A stretch of 64,000 nucleotides of DNA from Pseudomonadota bacterium (GTDB lineage Bacteria; Pseudomonadota; Alphaproteobacteria; Rhizobiales; Phreatobacteraceae), in the NCBI GenBank assembly GCA_020161695.1, contig JAIUOO010000020.1, forward strand, positions 1-64,000, given 5' to 3'. Under the pieces are notes generated by a model. It searched no databases, was not told the DNA's origin, and worked only from the letters and a program-made list of their open reading frames with translations. Shown in pieces: positions 8,797-17,174 of this stretch; position 1 is the first letter of the stretch, and every line of letters starts with the position of its first letter. Made by a program: the position numbers and the translations under genes.

Positions 8797-9657
8797 ATGT
8801 CGAGCCTCGCCCCGCTCTGGACCGGCCTCACGCCGCAGGAACACGAGTTCCAGTACAATCCGCAGGCGGCATTCCCCAACTTCAAGGACGCGCAGGCCGG
8901 GCGCGCGGAAGTCAACGCCGCCGCGCTTGGAAGGCTGGCGCGCGAGGCGGACATCGCCTACGGCGACCATCCGCTGCGCCGGCTCGACGTCTATGCCGCG
9001 ACTGGAGCCGCTGGCCCGAGACCGGTGCATGTCTTCGTGCATGGCGGCTACTGGCGTGCCCAGGACAAGGAGAACTTCGCCTTCGTCGCCGAGCCGCTGG
9101 TCGCAGCCGGCATCGTCACGGTGGTGATCAATTACGAGCTGTGCCCGGCTTCGACGCTCGACGGCGTGGCGGAATCGGCAATCGCGGCGGTCGACTGGGT
9201 CCGTAGCAATATCGGCCGCTTCGGCGGCGACTCCTCCCGCATCACGCTGTCCGGTCATTCCGCCGGCGCGCATCTTGCGGCCGAGGTGCTGGCGCACGCA
9301 TGGGACAACCCATCCTTCATCACCGGCATGGTCGCGATCAGCGGCATCTTTGATCCGCGCCCGGTCATGGGCACCACCGTCAATGCCGAGGTGCGTCTCA
9401 CCGAGGAGATCGCCCGCCGCCGCGATGTCGAGCGCCGGCCGGTCAAGGCTTCATGTCCCGTGTCGATCTTCGTCGGCGGGCTGGAGCCGTGGCAGTGGAT
9501 CGACCAGTCCTATCGCTATGGTCACCACCTCCACCGCAGCGGCCTGAACCCGGAGGTTCATGTCCTGCCGCGCTGGGGTCATTTCGACATCCTGTCGGAA
9601 TATATGGAGGCCGGCAGCCCGATCCTGAACGCCGTGATGCGGCAAGCGAAGGCGTGA
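8797..9657 (+). CDS. Alpha/beta hydrolase, kynurenine formamidase-like
   Basis: 286 residues from the ATG at 8797. That start is chosen over the ATG at 8779 because GGAAG lies 8 bases before it. The oxyanion-hole motif HVFVHGGYWRAQDK and the nucleophile elbow LSGHSAGAHLA (Ser) are present. The C-terminal catalytic His is in PRWGHFDILSEY. The HGGYW motif is typical of arylformamidase/KFase-like carboxylesterases. It is followed 7 bases later by a cupin gene, so the two probably act in one pathway. Kynurenine itself is not indicated by any neighbour. Confidence 0.85.
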   Translation: MSSLAPLWTGLTPQEHEFQYNPQAAFPNFKDAQAGRAEVNAAALGRLAREADIAYGDHPLRRLDVYAATGAAGPRPVHVFVHGGYWRAQDKENFAFVAEPLVAAGIVTVVINYELCPASTLDGVAESAIAAVDWVRSNIGRFGGDSSRITLSGHSAGAHLAAEVLAHAWDNPSFITGMVAISGIFDPRPVMGTTVNAEVRLTEEIARRRDVERRPVKASCPVSIFVGGLEPWQWIDQSYRYGHHLHRSGLNPEVHVLPRWGHFDILSEYMEAGSPILNAVMRQAKA

Positions 9658-9664
9658 GGGCGCG

Positions 9665-10297
9665 ATGACCGACCGATCCTGGCGCATCTCCGTCTTCGAC
9701 CTGAAGGCCAGGCAGGCTTGCCGCCTGCCGCCAGCGACGCTCGGCTTCCTGTTCGTGCCCGCGGGCGAGGCGACCGTCTCGGCGGGCGGCGCCGAAGAGC
9801 GGATCGGTGCCGAAGCCGGCACGTTCCTGAACGCTGGCGACATGGTGACGGCGGGCGAGGGCGCCTGGCTGTTCCAAGTCTCGGAGGGCGACGAAGTCCA
9901 TCGCAGCGAGGCCCTGACCCCGGTCCTGTCGCGGCGGGCTCCACCGGTTGCCGGGCCGGCCATCGTCCGCGTCGACCGGATCGACCAGCCAGCCGGCATG
10001 CAGACCCCGTCGCATCACCATCGCGGGCCGGGCATCAGGCGGCTGCTGACCGGCAGGCTGCTGGCCGAAGTCGGCGACCACACCGACCTCATCACGTCCG
10101 GGCAGGCCTGGTTCGAGTCCGGGCAGGAGCCGGTGGTCGGCACCAATCTGAACGCCGCCACCAACACGTTCATCCGCATGATGATCCTGCCGGCCGAGCT
10201 GGAGGGCGGCAAGTCCTCGTTCGTGGCGACCACGCCGGCTGACGCCGCGCGCCCGCGCGGAGTGACGCCGCATGTTTTCGGCGAGCGCCGGATCTAG
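9665..10297 (+). CDS. Cupin-domain protein
   Basis: 210 residues. Two small beta-barrel halves are suggested: an N-terminal one around LGFLFVPAGEATVSAGG and EAGTFLNAGDMV, and a second around MQTPSHHHRGPGIRRLLTGRLLAE. The HHH cluster would supply metal ligands. It lies 7 bases after the hydrolase. I cannot assign a reaction; cupins beside hydrolases are often isomerases, dioxygenases or sensing domains. Confidence 0.72.
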   Translation: MTDRSWRISVFDLKARQACRLPPATLGFLFVPAGEATVSAGGAEERIGAEAGTFLNAGDMVTAGEGAWLFQVSEGDEVHRSEALTPVLSRRAPPVAGPAIVRVDRIDQPAGMQTPSHHHRGPGIRRLLTGRLLAEVGDHTDLITSGQAWFESGQEPVVGTNLNAATNTFIRMMILPAELEGGKSSFVATTPADAARPRGVTPHVFGERRI

Positions 10298-10408
10298 GGG
10301 TTGGCGGGCAGCTGTCGGGCGGGGCGGATCAGCCGTCCTCCCGGTCTGCAACATGCCCGTCCGGGCTCTTGGGGTGGCAATTCCTGCCCGCAACCCCATA
10401 TGACGCCC

Positions 10409-10582
10409 ATGTCCAAGTCTTCAGCAGTTGACCGTCACACCGCCACCGACAAGGCATTCCGCGCTATCGTTGACGCCGAGCAGGCCAAGCGCTCCGCAAC
10501 GATGGCCCGCCTGAGGGCAGCGAGGCTCGGTCAGGAAGCGCCCGCCGAGCCGAAGGCGCAGCCCAAGAAGACGAAACGCTAG
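10409..10582 (+). CDS. Small basic hypothetical protein
   Basis: 57 residues from the ATG at 10409; an in-frame ATG at 10400 would add three. The protein is charged and probably helical (TDKAFRAIVDAEQAKRSATM, then RLRAARLG), ending in a lysine-rich PKKTKR tail. Similar short proteins with this helix occur in Rhizobiales genomes. No strong ribosome-binding site is visible, which lowers confidence. Its last codons lie inside a tandem duplication. Function unknown. Confidence 0.55.
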   Translation: MSKSSAVDRHTATDKAFRAIVDAEQAKRSATMARLRAARLGQEAPAEPKAQPKKTKR

Positions 10583-10597
10583 AAGACGAAACGCTAG
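10566..10597. repeat. 15-bp tandem duplication across a stop codon
   Basis: The unit AGAAGACGAAACGCT occurs twice head to tail at 10566-10580 and 10581-10595, and both copies are followed by AG. The first copy ends the small basic protein (KKTKR then stop); the second repeats the same codons and stop after it. It looks like a recent slippage duplication. Confidence 0.9.
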
Positions 10598-10611
10598 CCC
10601 CTCGTCTCGCG

Positions 10612-11358
10612 TCAGCACTTCCACTGAAAGCCGTCCACGACGAAGTGCTGGCCGGTGATGAACATGTGCGCGTCGGTGCTGAGATAGGCGACGATGCTCG
10701 CCACGTCCTCCGGGGTGCCGACACGCCCCATGGCGATGCCGGAGACGAGATCCTCCTCGCGGCGGCTTATCAGGTCGCGCAGCAGTTCGGTCGCGATGAC
10801 ACCCGGGCAGATGGCGTTGACCGACACTTTCGGGCCGAGTTCCTTGGCGAGCGAACGCGTCAGGCCGAGAATGCCGGCCTTCGCCGCGGCATAGGCGTGC
10901 TTGCTCACGGCGCTGGTGACGCCGCCCGACAGGGCGTTCAGCGACGAGATCGAGACGATCCGCCCGCCGTCCTCCTGCTTCAGCATGATCGGCGCCGCCG
11001 CGTGGATATAGTTGAAGCAGCTCTTGAGATTGACCGCCATGGCGCGGTCGAACTCGTCTTCGGTGATCTCCAGTATCGGCTTCGGCGCCGGCGCACCGGC
11101 ATTGTTGACCAGCACGTCCAGCCGGCCGCGATCGGCAATCAAGGCATCGACGATTTCGTGGGCGCGCGCGAAGCTGCTCGCATCCGCCTGAAAGGCGAGG
11201 GCCGCGACACCCAGCGCGCGGATGTCGCCGGCGGTCTTCTCCATGTCCGGCTCGAGCAGATCGACGAGCGCGATGTCGAAGCCTTTCCCCGCCAGCGCGA
11301 GGGCGCAGGCGCGGCCGATGCCGCGTCCCGCACCCGTGACCAGTGCGACCTTGGCCAT
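10612..11358 (-). CDS. SDR family oxidoreductase
   Basis: 248 residues from the ATG at 11358. The frame stays open upstream, but that part overlaps the deacetylase gene. VTGAGRGIGRA binds NAD(P), NNAG is present, and SISS with YAAAKAG gives the Ser/Tyr/Lys active site. The ending HFVVDGFQWKC is typical of classical FabG-like SDRs. It is the last gene of the minus-strand operon that starts with the MHS transporter and lies 11 bases after the deacetylase. Probably an alcohol/ketone oxidoreductase for the imported substrate; specificity unknown. Confidence 0.88.
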   Translation of the reverse strand: MAKVALVTGAGRGIGRACALALAGKGFDIALVDLLEPDMEKTAGDIRALGVAALAFQADASSFARAHEIVDALIADRGRLDVLVNNAGAPAPKPILEITEDEFDRAMAVNLKSCFNYIHAAAPIMLKQEDGGRIVSISSLNALSGGVTSAVSKHAYAAAKAGILGLTRSLAKELGPKVSVNAICPGVIATELLRDLISRREEDLVSGIAMGRVGTPEDVASIVAYLSTDAHMFITGQHFVVDGFQWKC

Positions 11359-11369
11359 GGCCCCGCCGC

Positions 11370-12272
11370 TCAGTCGGCCGCGTTGTCGCGGGCGTAGGCC
11401 GCGACATCGGCGTGGGTGGCGAACCAGACGTCGCCCTTGGCCTTGGCGAGGCGGATGAGCTCCTCGATGATCCAGATGCGGGAGCGATAGCCGATCATGT
11501 GTGGATGGCAGGTCAGCTGGAAGATGCCGCCTTCCTCGTAGGCTGCCTCGAACTCGCGGCGGAAGATGTCGAACACGCCCTCCGGCGGGGTGTAGGGCCG
11601 CAGGTTCTGGAAGCGCAGCATCATGAAATAGGGCGCGTCGTCGCGGATCCACTCGACCGGCAGTTCGACCACGCCGGTCGGCTCGCCGTCGAGCAGCAAC
11701 TCGTAGCAGTCGATATCGGCCATCAGCGAGGTGTCGTAGGCGAGCCCCATTTCCTTGGTGATGCGCAGCGTGTGGGGTGAGAAATCCCACGATGCCGTGC
11801 GCGAGCCGACAACGCGGACGCCGGTGACCTTCTCCAGCGTGTCGGCCGAGCGCATCATGATGTTGCGCTCGTCGTCATAGGACAGCACCGAATTGAGCTC
11901 GTGGATCCACGAGTGAAGGCCGATCTCGTGACCCTCGGCGACGACGCGGCGCTGCTCGTCCGGATGCAGCAGGGCGGCGACCGCCGGCACGAAGAAGGTG
12001 GCGGGAACGTCGTATTTCTTGAGCAGATTGAGGATCATCGGCACGCCGACGCGGTTGCCGTACTGGCCCCAGGCCATGCGGCCGACCGACTTGCCGCCGT
12101 CGCGCAGCTCGTTGGTCTCGTGATCCGAGTCGAAGGACAGGGCGAAGGCGCAGCGCGCGCCGCCCTTCCAGGCCTTGGGCTTGTAGGTGCGGCCGGCGCG
12201 GACGTGATTGACGAGGCCGCGCCAGTGCTCCTCCGGCCACTGCCAGGGTTCCATCTTGGAATAGTCGGTCAT
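11370..12272 (-). CDS. Polysaccharide deacetylase (NodB-fold) family hydrolase
   Basis: 300 residues from the ATG at 12272, preceded by GGGAGA at proper spacing. NodB motif 1 is SFDSDHE (Asp48/Asp50) and motif 2 is GHEIGLHSWIH (His115, His120, His124), the metal-binding triad. The N-terminal WPEEHWRGLVNHVRAG and the absence of a signal peptide make it cytoplasmic. It therefore resembles the PuuE/HpPgdA-like amidohydrolases more than cell-wall deacetylases. In an operon with three SDRs and a symporter it likely cleaves a C-N bond in the imported compound. That role is inference. Confidence 0.85.
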   Translation of the reverse strand: MTDYSKMEPWQWPEEHWRGLVNHVRAGRTYKPKAWKGGARCAFALSFDSDHETNELRDGGKSVGRMAWGQYGNRVGVPMILNLLKKYDVPATFFVPAVAALLHPDEQRRVVAEGHEIGLHSWIHELNSVLSYDDERNIMMRSADTLEKVTGVRVVGSRTASWDFSPHTLRITKEMGLAYDTSLMADIDCYELLLDGEPTGVVELPVEWIRDDAPYFMMLRFQNLRPYTPPEGVFDIFRREFEAAYEEGGIFQLTCHPHMIGYRSRIWIIEELIRLAKAKGDVWFATHADVAAYARDNAAD

Positions 12273-12316
12273 GGTCTCTCTCCCGCCTTGGCTGATCTTG
12301 AGGATGGATTCGGTGA

Positions 12317-13075
12317 CTAGAGAAGCGGCCCGCCGGTGACGGCCAGCGTCTGCCCGGTGATCCACGAGGCCCGGTCGGAGGCGAGGAAGGTCACGGCGTC
12401 GGCAATGTCCTTCGGCTCGCCCATGCGGCGCATGGCGATATTCTCGGCGAATTTCTCGCGGAACTCCGGCGCCCAGCTGTTCCACTGGCGCTCGTAGTCG
12501 GGGCTGGTCGCCATGAAGCCCGGCGCGACCGAATTGACGGTGATGCCGAAGCGTCCGAGCTCCTGCGCGAGCTGCTTCACGAGGCCGATCTGGCCGTGCT
12601 TGGAGGCGGCATAGCTCTGGATGCCGGTGAAGCTCGTCGCAAGGCCGGCACGGCTCGAAATGGTGATGAGGCGGCCGCGGCCCTTCGCCTTCATCGGGGC
12701 GGCCACCGCTTTCGCGAACAGGAATGCACCCTTGAGGTTGGCATCGACGATGGCGTCGAAATCAGCCGCGCTGACCTCGTCCAGCGGACGAGGCTTCTGT
12801 CCGCGCACGCCGCCCGCCACATAGACGGCGATGTCAGGCCTGCCGGCGGTCGCGACGACCGCGGCGAGAGAGGCTTCGTCGGTCGCATCGACCTTCGCGG
12901 CGATGATCTCGCCGCCACCCTCGACGGGGCCAGCCAACGGTTCGAGTTCCTCCACCAGCAGGTCGCAGGCGACGACGCGCGCCCCGTCGGCGGCCAGCGA
13001 ACGGGCAATGGCCTGGCCGATACCGCGCGCGGCCCCGGCGACGATGGCGGTCTGTCCGTCGAAGCGGATCAGCAT
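12317..13075 (-). CDS. SDR family oxidoreductase
   Basis: 252 residues from the ATG at 13075. GGAG lies 7 bases before it, which favours this start over the ATG at 13108. VAGAARGIGQA is the cofactor loop; TISSRAG and YAASKHG carry Ser, Tyr and Lys. NAG is replaced by VAGG after IAVY. The C-terminus SWITGQTLAVTGG is family-typical. It lies 44 bases upstream of the deacetylase in the operon. Substrate unknown. Confidence 0.88.
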   Translation of the reverse strand: MLIRFDGQTAIVAGAARGIGQAIARSLAADGARVVACDLLVEELEPLAGPVEGGGEIIAAKVDATDEASLAAVVATAGRPDIAVYVAGGVRGQKPRPLDEVSAADFDAIVDANLKGAFLFAKAVAAPMKAKGRGRLITISSRAGLATSFTGIQSYAASKHGQIGLVKQLAQELGRFGITVNSVAPGFMATSPDYERQWNSWAPEFREKFAENIAMRRMGEPKDIADAVTFLASDRASWITGQTLAVTGGPLL

Positions 13076-13138
13076 GGGCGAACTCCGGATCTGCGATGCA
13101 GCGAGCACCGCGCATGGTTGTTGCCGGGAACGGATCGG

Positions 13139-13888
13139 TCAGTGAAAGACCCGGCCTCCGTCCACGACGAGGGTTGAACCGGTGGCAAAGGTCGAATCCG
13201 CTCCGGTCAGGAATAGAATGGCCGCGGCGATATCGGCCGGCTGGCCGATGCGCTTGAGCACCACGCGGTTGCGCACTGCCTCCTGCATGCCGGGCGGGTC
13301 TTCGGCTGCGTCGATGCCGGAGCGCAGCATGGGCGTCTCGATGGCGCCGGGGCAGACCACGTTGACGCGGATGTTGCTGGGCGCGAGATCGACGGCCAGT
13401 GCCTTGGAGAACATCACGACGGCTGCCTTGGAAGCGCAATAGGCGGTACGGCTGGCGATGGGGAAGAGGCCCGCGCCCGAGGCGAGATTGACGATGCTGG
13501 CGGTCGCATTGGCGGAGAGCGCGTCGAGCGCCGCGTGGCAGACCGACATGGTGCCGGTGACGTTGACGGCGAAAACGCGGTGCCACTCGGCCGGCGTCAT
13601 CGTCGCGAAGTCGCGGATGAGGTCGATGCCGGCGGCGTTCACCACGCCGTCGATGCCGCCCATGGCGCGGGCGGCCGCGGCGACCGCCTTGCCGACGGCG
13701 TCATGGTCCGTGACGTCGCAGACATGCGCGCGCGCGTCGGACATCGAGGCCGCCACCGTGGAGACGGCGTCGCCATCCCGGTCGAGCAGCGCAACCTGCG
13801 CGCCCTCGCGCGCGAACAGTTCGGCCGTCGCCTTGCCGATGCCGGAAGCGGCGCCGGTGATGAGAATGCGGCGGTTCGGCAGTTTCAT
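13139..13888 (-). CDS. SDR family oxidoreductase
   Basis: 249 residues. ITGAASGIGKA binds NAD(P), NAAG follows GVV, and the catalytic residues lie in NLASGAG and YCASKAA. The ending GSTLVVDGGRVFH is that of FabG-like proteins. It is second in the operon, 69 bases after the MHS transporter and 63 bases before the next SDR. Three SDRs in one operon suggest successive oxidation or epimerisation of hydroxyl groups on one substrate. Confidence 0.88.
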   Translation of the reverse strand: MKLPNRRILITGAASGIGKATAELFAREGAQVALLDRDGDAVSTVAASMSDARAHVCDVTDHDAVGKAVAAAARAMGGIDGVVNAAGIDLIRDFATMTPAEWHRVFAVNVTGTMSVCHAALDALSANATASIVNLASGAGLFPIASRTAYCASKAAVVMFSKALAVDLAPSNIRVNVVCPGAIETPMLRSGIDAAEDPPGMQEAVRNRVVLKRIGQPADIAAAILFLTGADSTFATGSTLVVDGGRVFH

Positions 13889-13925
13889 CGCGCATTGCTC
13901 CGGTGACGCACGAGACCAGATGGAT

Positions 13926-13951
13926 GGCGCGGCCCCGTGAGGGACCGCGCC
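13926..13951 (-). terminator. Hairpin after the MHS transporter gene
   Basis: GGCGCGG and CCGCGCC form an inverted repeat around a short loop a few bases after the transporter stop. No T-run follows on the minus strand. It may attenuate rather than end transcription, because the operon continues. Confidence 0.4.
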
Positions 13952-13957
13952 GTTCCG

Positions 13958-15253
13958 TCAGTGCAGCTTGCCGCCGGCCGTTTCCTTCAGCTTCAGGATG
14001 ACGGCGAGCGAGATGACCGCCGCCGGCACCAGGTAGAAGTAGGTCGGCGAGACAGGCGAGCCCGTCTTCTGGATCAGCCACGTCGCGATGAACGGCGCGA
14101 AGCCGCCGAACACCGCGACCGCCAGCGTGTAGCCGGCCGACATCCAGGTCGAGCGCAGGTGGGTCGGGAAGATCTCCGAGATCGCCGCCGGGCCAGGGCC
14201 GGAATAGAGCGCCAGCAGGACGCCGAACAGGATCTGGATCGGCAGGACCAGCGCGAAGCCGCCCTTCGCCGCCATCAGCGAGAACAGCGGGTAGGCGAGG
14301 GCGCCGATGCTCAGCGCGCTCGCCATCAACAGCGGACGGCGGCCGATGCGATCCGACAGCGCGCCCCACACGGGGATGGCGAGAACCATGGCGATCAGGC
14401 CGATCGTGTTCGCCCAGAGCGCCTCGGACGGCGTGAGGCCGGCGAAGCGCTGAGTGAAGCTCGGCATCCAGGCGAGCAGCGTGTAGTAGGCGATCGTCCA
14501 GAAGATGGTGAAACCGAAGGCCATCGCACCCAGCGGGAAGCCGGAGGCGACCGGCGCGCCGGTTGCCGCTTCGCGGCTCGCCTCGAAGTGCGGCGTCTCC
14601 TCGACGTTCCGGCGCATGTAGACGCCGACGACGAGCAGGACGGCACCGAGCAGGAACGGCACGCGCCAGCCCCATTCGAGCATGGCAGACGCCGTCAGCG
14701 TCGAGGTCAGGATCGCGGCGGTGGCGGAGCCGAGCAGCGAGCCGCCGGCAGTCGACACCTGCTGGAACGAGCCGAAGAAGCCGCGGCGCTTCGGGGGCGA
14801 CCACTCGATGATGAAGGCGGTGGACGTGCCCCACTCCCCGCCGGCGGCGATGCCCTGCACGATGCGCAACAGCACCAGCAGGATCGGCGCCCAGATGCCG
14901 ATGGACTCGTAGGACGGCAGGATGCCGATGCCGATCGTGCCGAAGGCCATCATGAAGATGGTGAGCACGAGAGCCGCCTTGCGTCCCTTCGTGTCACCGA
15001 GACGGCCGATCACGATGCCGCCGAAGGGGCGTGCGAGGAAGCCGACGCCATAGGCAGCGAAGGCGGCCAGCAGCGACGCGGTGGGGTCGGTGCTCGGGAA
15101 GAACTTCGCGGCGATCAGGGTCGCCAGATAGGCATACACGCCGAAATCATACCATTCGAGCAGGTTGCCGATCGAGGCGGCCCAGATCGCCTTGCGCGAT
15201 TTGTCGTTCAGGGTGCCGTCGCTTGCCGCCGATACGGCCGTGGCAGAACTCAT
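13958..15253 (-). CDS. MFS transporter, metabolite:H+ symporter (MHS) family
   Basis: 431 residues with about 12 membrane segments. The start AIWAASIGNLLEWYDFGVYAY and the loop IGRLGDTKGRKAALV are hallmarks of the MHS group (KgtP, ProP, ShiA, CitA relatives). LLRIVQGIAAGGEWG is also typical. The family imports organic acids or zwitterions with protons. It is the first gene of a five-gene minus-strand operon and is transcribed away from the IclR gene across a long palindrome. This suggests IclR-controlled uptake of the compound that the SDRs and deacetylase process. Confidence 0.9.
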   Translation of the reverse strand: MSSATAVSAASDGTLNDKSRKAIWAASIGNLLEWYDFGVYAYLATLIAAKFFPSTDPTASLLAAFAAYGVGFLARPFGGIVIGRLGDTKGRKAALVLTIFMMAFGTIGIGILPSYESIGIWAPILLVLLRIVQGIAAGGEWGTSTAFIIEWSPPKRRGFFGSFQQVSTAGGSLLGSATAAILTSTLTASAMLEWGWRVPFLLGAVLLVVGVYMRRNVEETPHFEASREAATGAPVASGFPLGAMAFGFTIFWTIAYYTLLAWMPSFTQRFAGLTPSEALWANTIGLIAMVLAIPVWGALSDRIGRRPLLMASALSIGALAYPLFSLMAAKGGFALVLPIQILFGVLLALYSGPGPAAISEIFPTHLRSTWMSAGYTLAVAVFGGFAPFIATWLIQKTGSPVSPTYFYLVPAAVISLAVILKLKETAGGKLH

Positions 15254-15268
15254 TTCAATCCCCTCGGT

Positions 15269-15305
15269 GTATTACAATGCAATACGTGATAGTGTATTGT
15301 AATAC
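15269..15305. promoter_or_regulatory. Long inverted repeat, probable IclR operator
   Basis: GTATTACAAT at 15269-15278 is perfectly mirrored by ATTGTAATAC at 15296-15305. Nested inside are CAATAC and GTATTG, so each arm carries repeated half-sites. It is strongly A+T-rich against a G+C-rich background. It sits 16 bases before the transporter start and about 40 bases before the IclR start. This is the classic place for a regulator that controls both itself and the divergent operon. Confidence 0.75.
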
Positions 15306-15343
15306 TGACGCTAGCGGGCGTCCACGCGGGGGAGGCATTGGCT

Positions 15344-16117
15344 TTGGACAAAAAAATCAAAGAGAATCCGCTATTTGTGAATTCCATCGCCAAGTGCATG
15401 GCAGTCTTGCGCGCTTTCGGCGGAACGAGCCGGCAACTCGGGCTGCAGGAGATCAGCGAGCGCTCAGGTCTCGACAAGAGCACCGTGCAGCGCATGGTGC
15501 ACACGCTGGCGCAACTCGGGTACCTCGAACGATGCGCAGCTACCCGTCGCTACGCGCTGGGAACCGCCGTCCTCGATTTTTCGTTCCAGTTCATCCGCTC
15601 GCACCCGCTCGTCGAACTGGCGACGCCGCACCTGATCGAGCTGAGGAAGCGCTGCGATGAGCGCGTCGATCTCAGCCTCTTCGACGGGCCGACGATCGTC
15701 TATGTGATGCGCCAGCCGAGCCGGCTCGCGCCCTTCTACACGACCGTCGTCGGCCGCCGGATGCCGATCTTCTGCACCGCTGGCGGGCGGGCGATCCTCG
15801 CCAGGCTGCCGCGTGACGAGGCGCGGCGGATCATCGCGGAATCCCCGCGCGAGGCCCGCACGCCGCAGACCATCACCGACATCGACGCCATCATGGAGCT
15901 GATCGATCGCGCGCGCGCCGATGGCTACTCGATGGCGGTCGAGGAGGCGGTGCCGGGCGACATCACGCTGGCAGGCGCGCTGGTGAACGAGGAAGGACAG
16001 CCGCTCGGCGCGGTTCACATCGCCGCGCGCGTCAGCGACTGGACGCCGGCCGCCTTCCTGGAGCGGATGCGGCCGCTGCTGCTGGAGACGATGGAGGCGC
16101 TCAATCCACCGCGCTAG
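15344..16117 (+). CDS. IclR family transcriptional regulator
   Basis: About 257 residues from a TTG at 15344, chosen because GGAGG lies 8 bases upstream; an in-frame TTG at 15338 sits too close. Residues about 10-70 form the winged helix (NSIAKCMAVLRAFG, LQEISERSGLDKSTVQRMVHTLAQLGYL). The C-terminal effector domain includes GRRMPIFCTAGGRAILA and GYSMAVEEAVPGDITLAG. It is divergent from the MHS operon. It converges on the MBL gene with 12 bases between stops. Confidence 0.9.
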   Translation: MDKKIKENPLFVNSIAKCMAVLRAFGGTSRQLGLQEISERSGLDKSTVQRMVHTLAQLGYLERCAATRRYALGTAVLDFSFQFIRSHPLVELATPHLIELRKRCDERVDLSLFDGPTIVYVMRQPSRLAPFYTTVVGRRMPIFCTAGGRAILARLPRDEARRIIAESPREARTPQTITDIDAIMELIDRARADGYSMAVEEAVPGDITLAGALVNEEGQPLGAVHIAARVSDWTPAAFLERMRPLLLETMEALNPPR

Positions 16118-16129
16118 CGGCGGCGCGCC

Positions 16130-17017
16130 TCAGCCCCAGACCGCATCCGGCAGGGCGTCGAGCGGGATCTTCAGGTAGCGCTTGCCGTTGGCCTCGGGCG
16201 GCGGCAGCGCACCGCCGTTGATGTTCACCTGCAGCGCATGAAGGATCAGCTTGGGCATCGGCAGGGTCCGGTCGCGCGCGGTCCGCACCGCGACGAACTC
16301 GTCCTCGCTTCCTGCCTTGGTCAGATGAATGTTCTGGCGCGCCTGTTCGGCCACCGTGCTCTGCCAGAGCGGTTCGCGTCCGCCGGGCTGGTAGTCGTGG
16401 CCGGTGAACAGACGCGTTTCCGGGGGAAGCGAGAGAATGGCCTGGATCGACCGCCAGAGCGCGCTGGCCGAGCCGCCAGGGAAATCGCAGCGCGCCGTGC
16501 CGCTGTCGGGCATGAACAGCGTGTCGTGAATGAAGGCGGCATTGCCCGCGACATAGGTAACCGAAGCCAGGGTATGGCCCGGCGAGTGCATCACCCGCAC
16601 CGGGATCGTGCCGATGGCGAATGTGTCGCCGTCGGCGAACAGGCGGTCCCATTGCGAGCCGTCGGTGGGAAAATCCGGCAGGTGATAGATGTCGCGCCAG
16701 AGCTTCTGCACCGCGACCACCTTCGCGCCGATCGCGGTTGGCGCGCCCGTGCGGCTCTTGAGATAGGGCGCCGCCGAGAAATGATCGGCATGCGGATGGG
16801 TATCGAGAATCCATTCCACGGTGAGGCCGTGCTCGGCGACCAGATCGAGCAGGGCATCGGCGCTGCGCGTCGCCGTCGCGCCGGCCTTCTCGTCGTAGTC
16901 GAGAACCGGGTCGATGATGGCGCAGCGCCGCGTCTCGGGGTCGGCGACGATGTACTGGATCGAAAAAGTCCGCTTCTCGAACAGGCCGATGACCAGGGGC
17001 TCTTTGGTCGCCGTCAT
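16130..17017 (-). CDS. MBL-fold metallo-hydrolase (persulfide dioxygenase/Blh-like)
   Basis: 295 residues from the ATG at 17017. The metal site is DTHPHADHFSAA (His74, His76, Asp78, His79), followed by SPGHTLASV, DTLFMPDSGTARCDFPGG and FTGHDYQPGG. This set is closest to ETHE1-like persulfide dioxygenases and the Blh proteins of BigR-type sulfide operons. No ArsR-type regulator or rhodanese lies beside it, so a sulfide role is only likely. The C-terminal 50 residues (ALQVNINGGALPPPEANG) are typical of this long subgroup. Confidence 0.85.
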   Translation of the reverse strand: MTATKEPLVIGLFEKRTFSIQYIVADPETRRCAIIDPVLDYDEKAGATATRSADALLDLVAEHGLTVEWILDTHPHADHFSAAPYLKSRTGAPTAIGAKVVAVQKLWRDIYHLPDFPTDGSQWDRLFADGDTFAIGTIPVRVMHSPGHTLASVTYVAGNAAFIHDTLFMPDSGTARCDFPGGSASALWRSIQAILSLPPETRLFTGHDYQPGGREPLWQSTVAEQARQNIHLTKAGSEDEFVAVRTARDRTLPMPKLILHALQVNINGGALPPPEANGKRYLKIPLDALPDAVWG

Positions 17018-17174
17018 GGCGGTCCGCTCCACGAATGCATGCACGCAGTACGTTGTTATCGCCTCGGGCGCGCGAAAGGGAAACAGTTTCCTGAACAATA
17101 GCCCAACAGGGAAGTTCATTCCGAGTTCAACTCGCCGCCGCCATCGTCGGCGGATCGAAAGCAAGGAGGAAGAC

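Noticed and set aside
10612..11790. Fusion of the SDR with upstream sequence
   Set aside because: The upstream 144 codons overlap the deacetylase gene in another frame and lack protein-like character; the ATG at 11358 starts a complete SDR.
13937..15289. 450-codon frame opposite the MHS transporter
   Set aside because: Antisense shadow with extreme Arg/Asp/Glu/Gln content; the transporter is certain.
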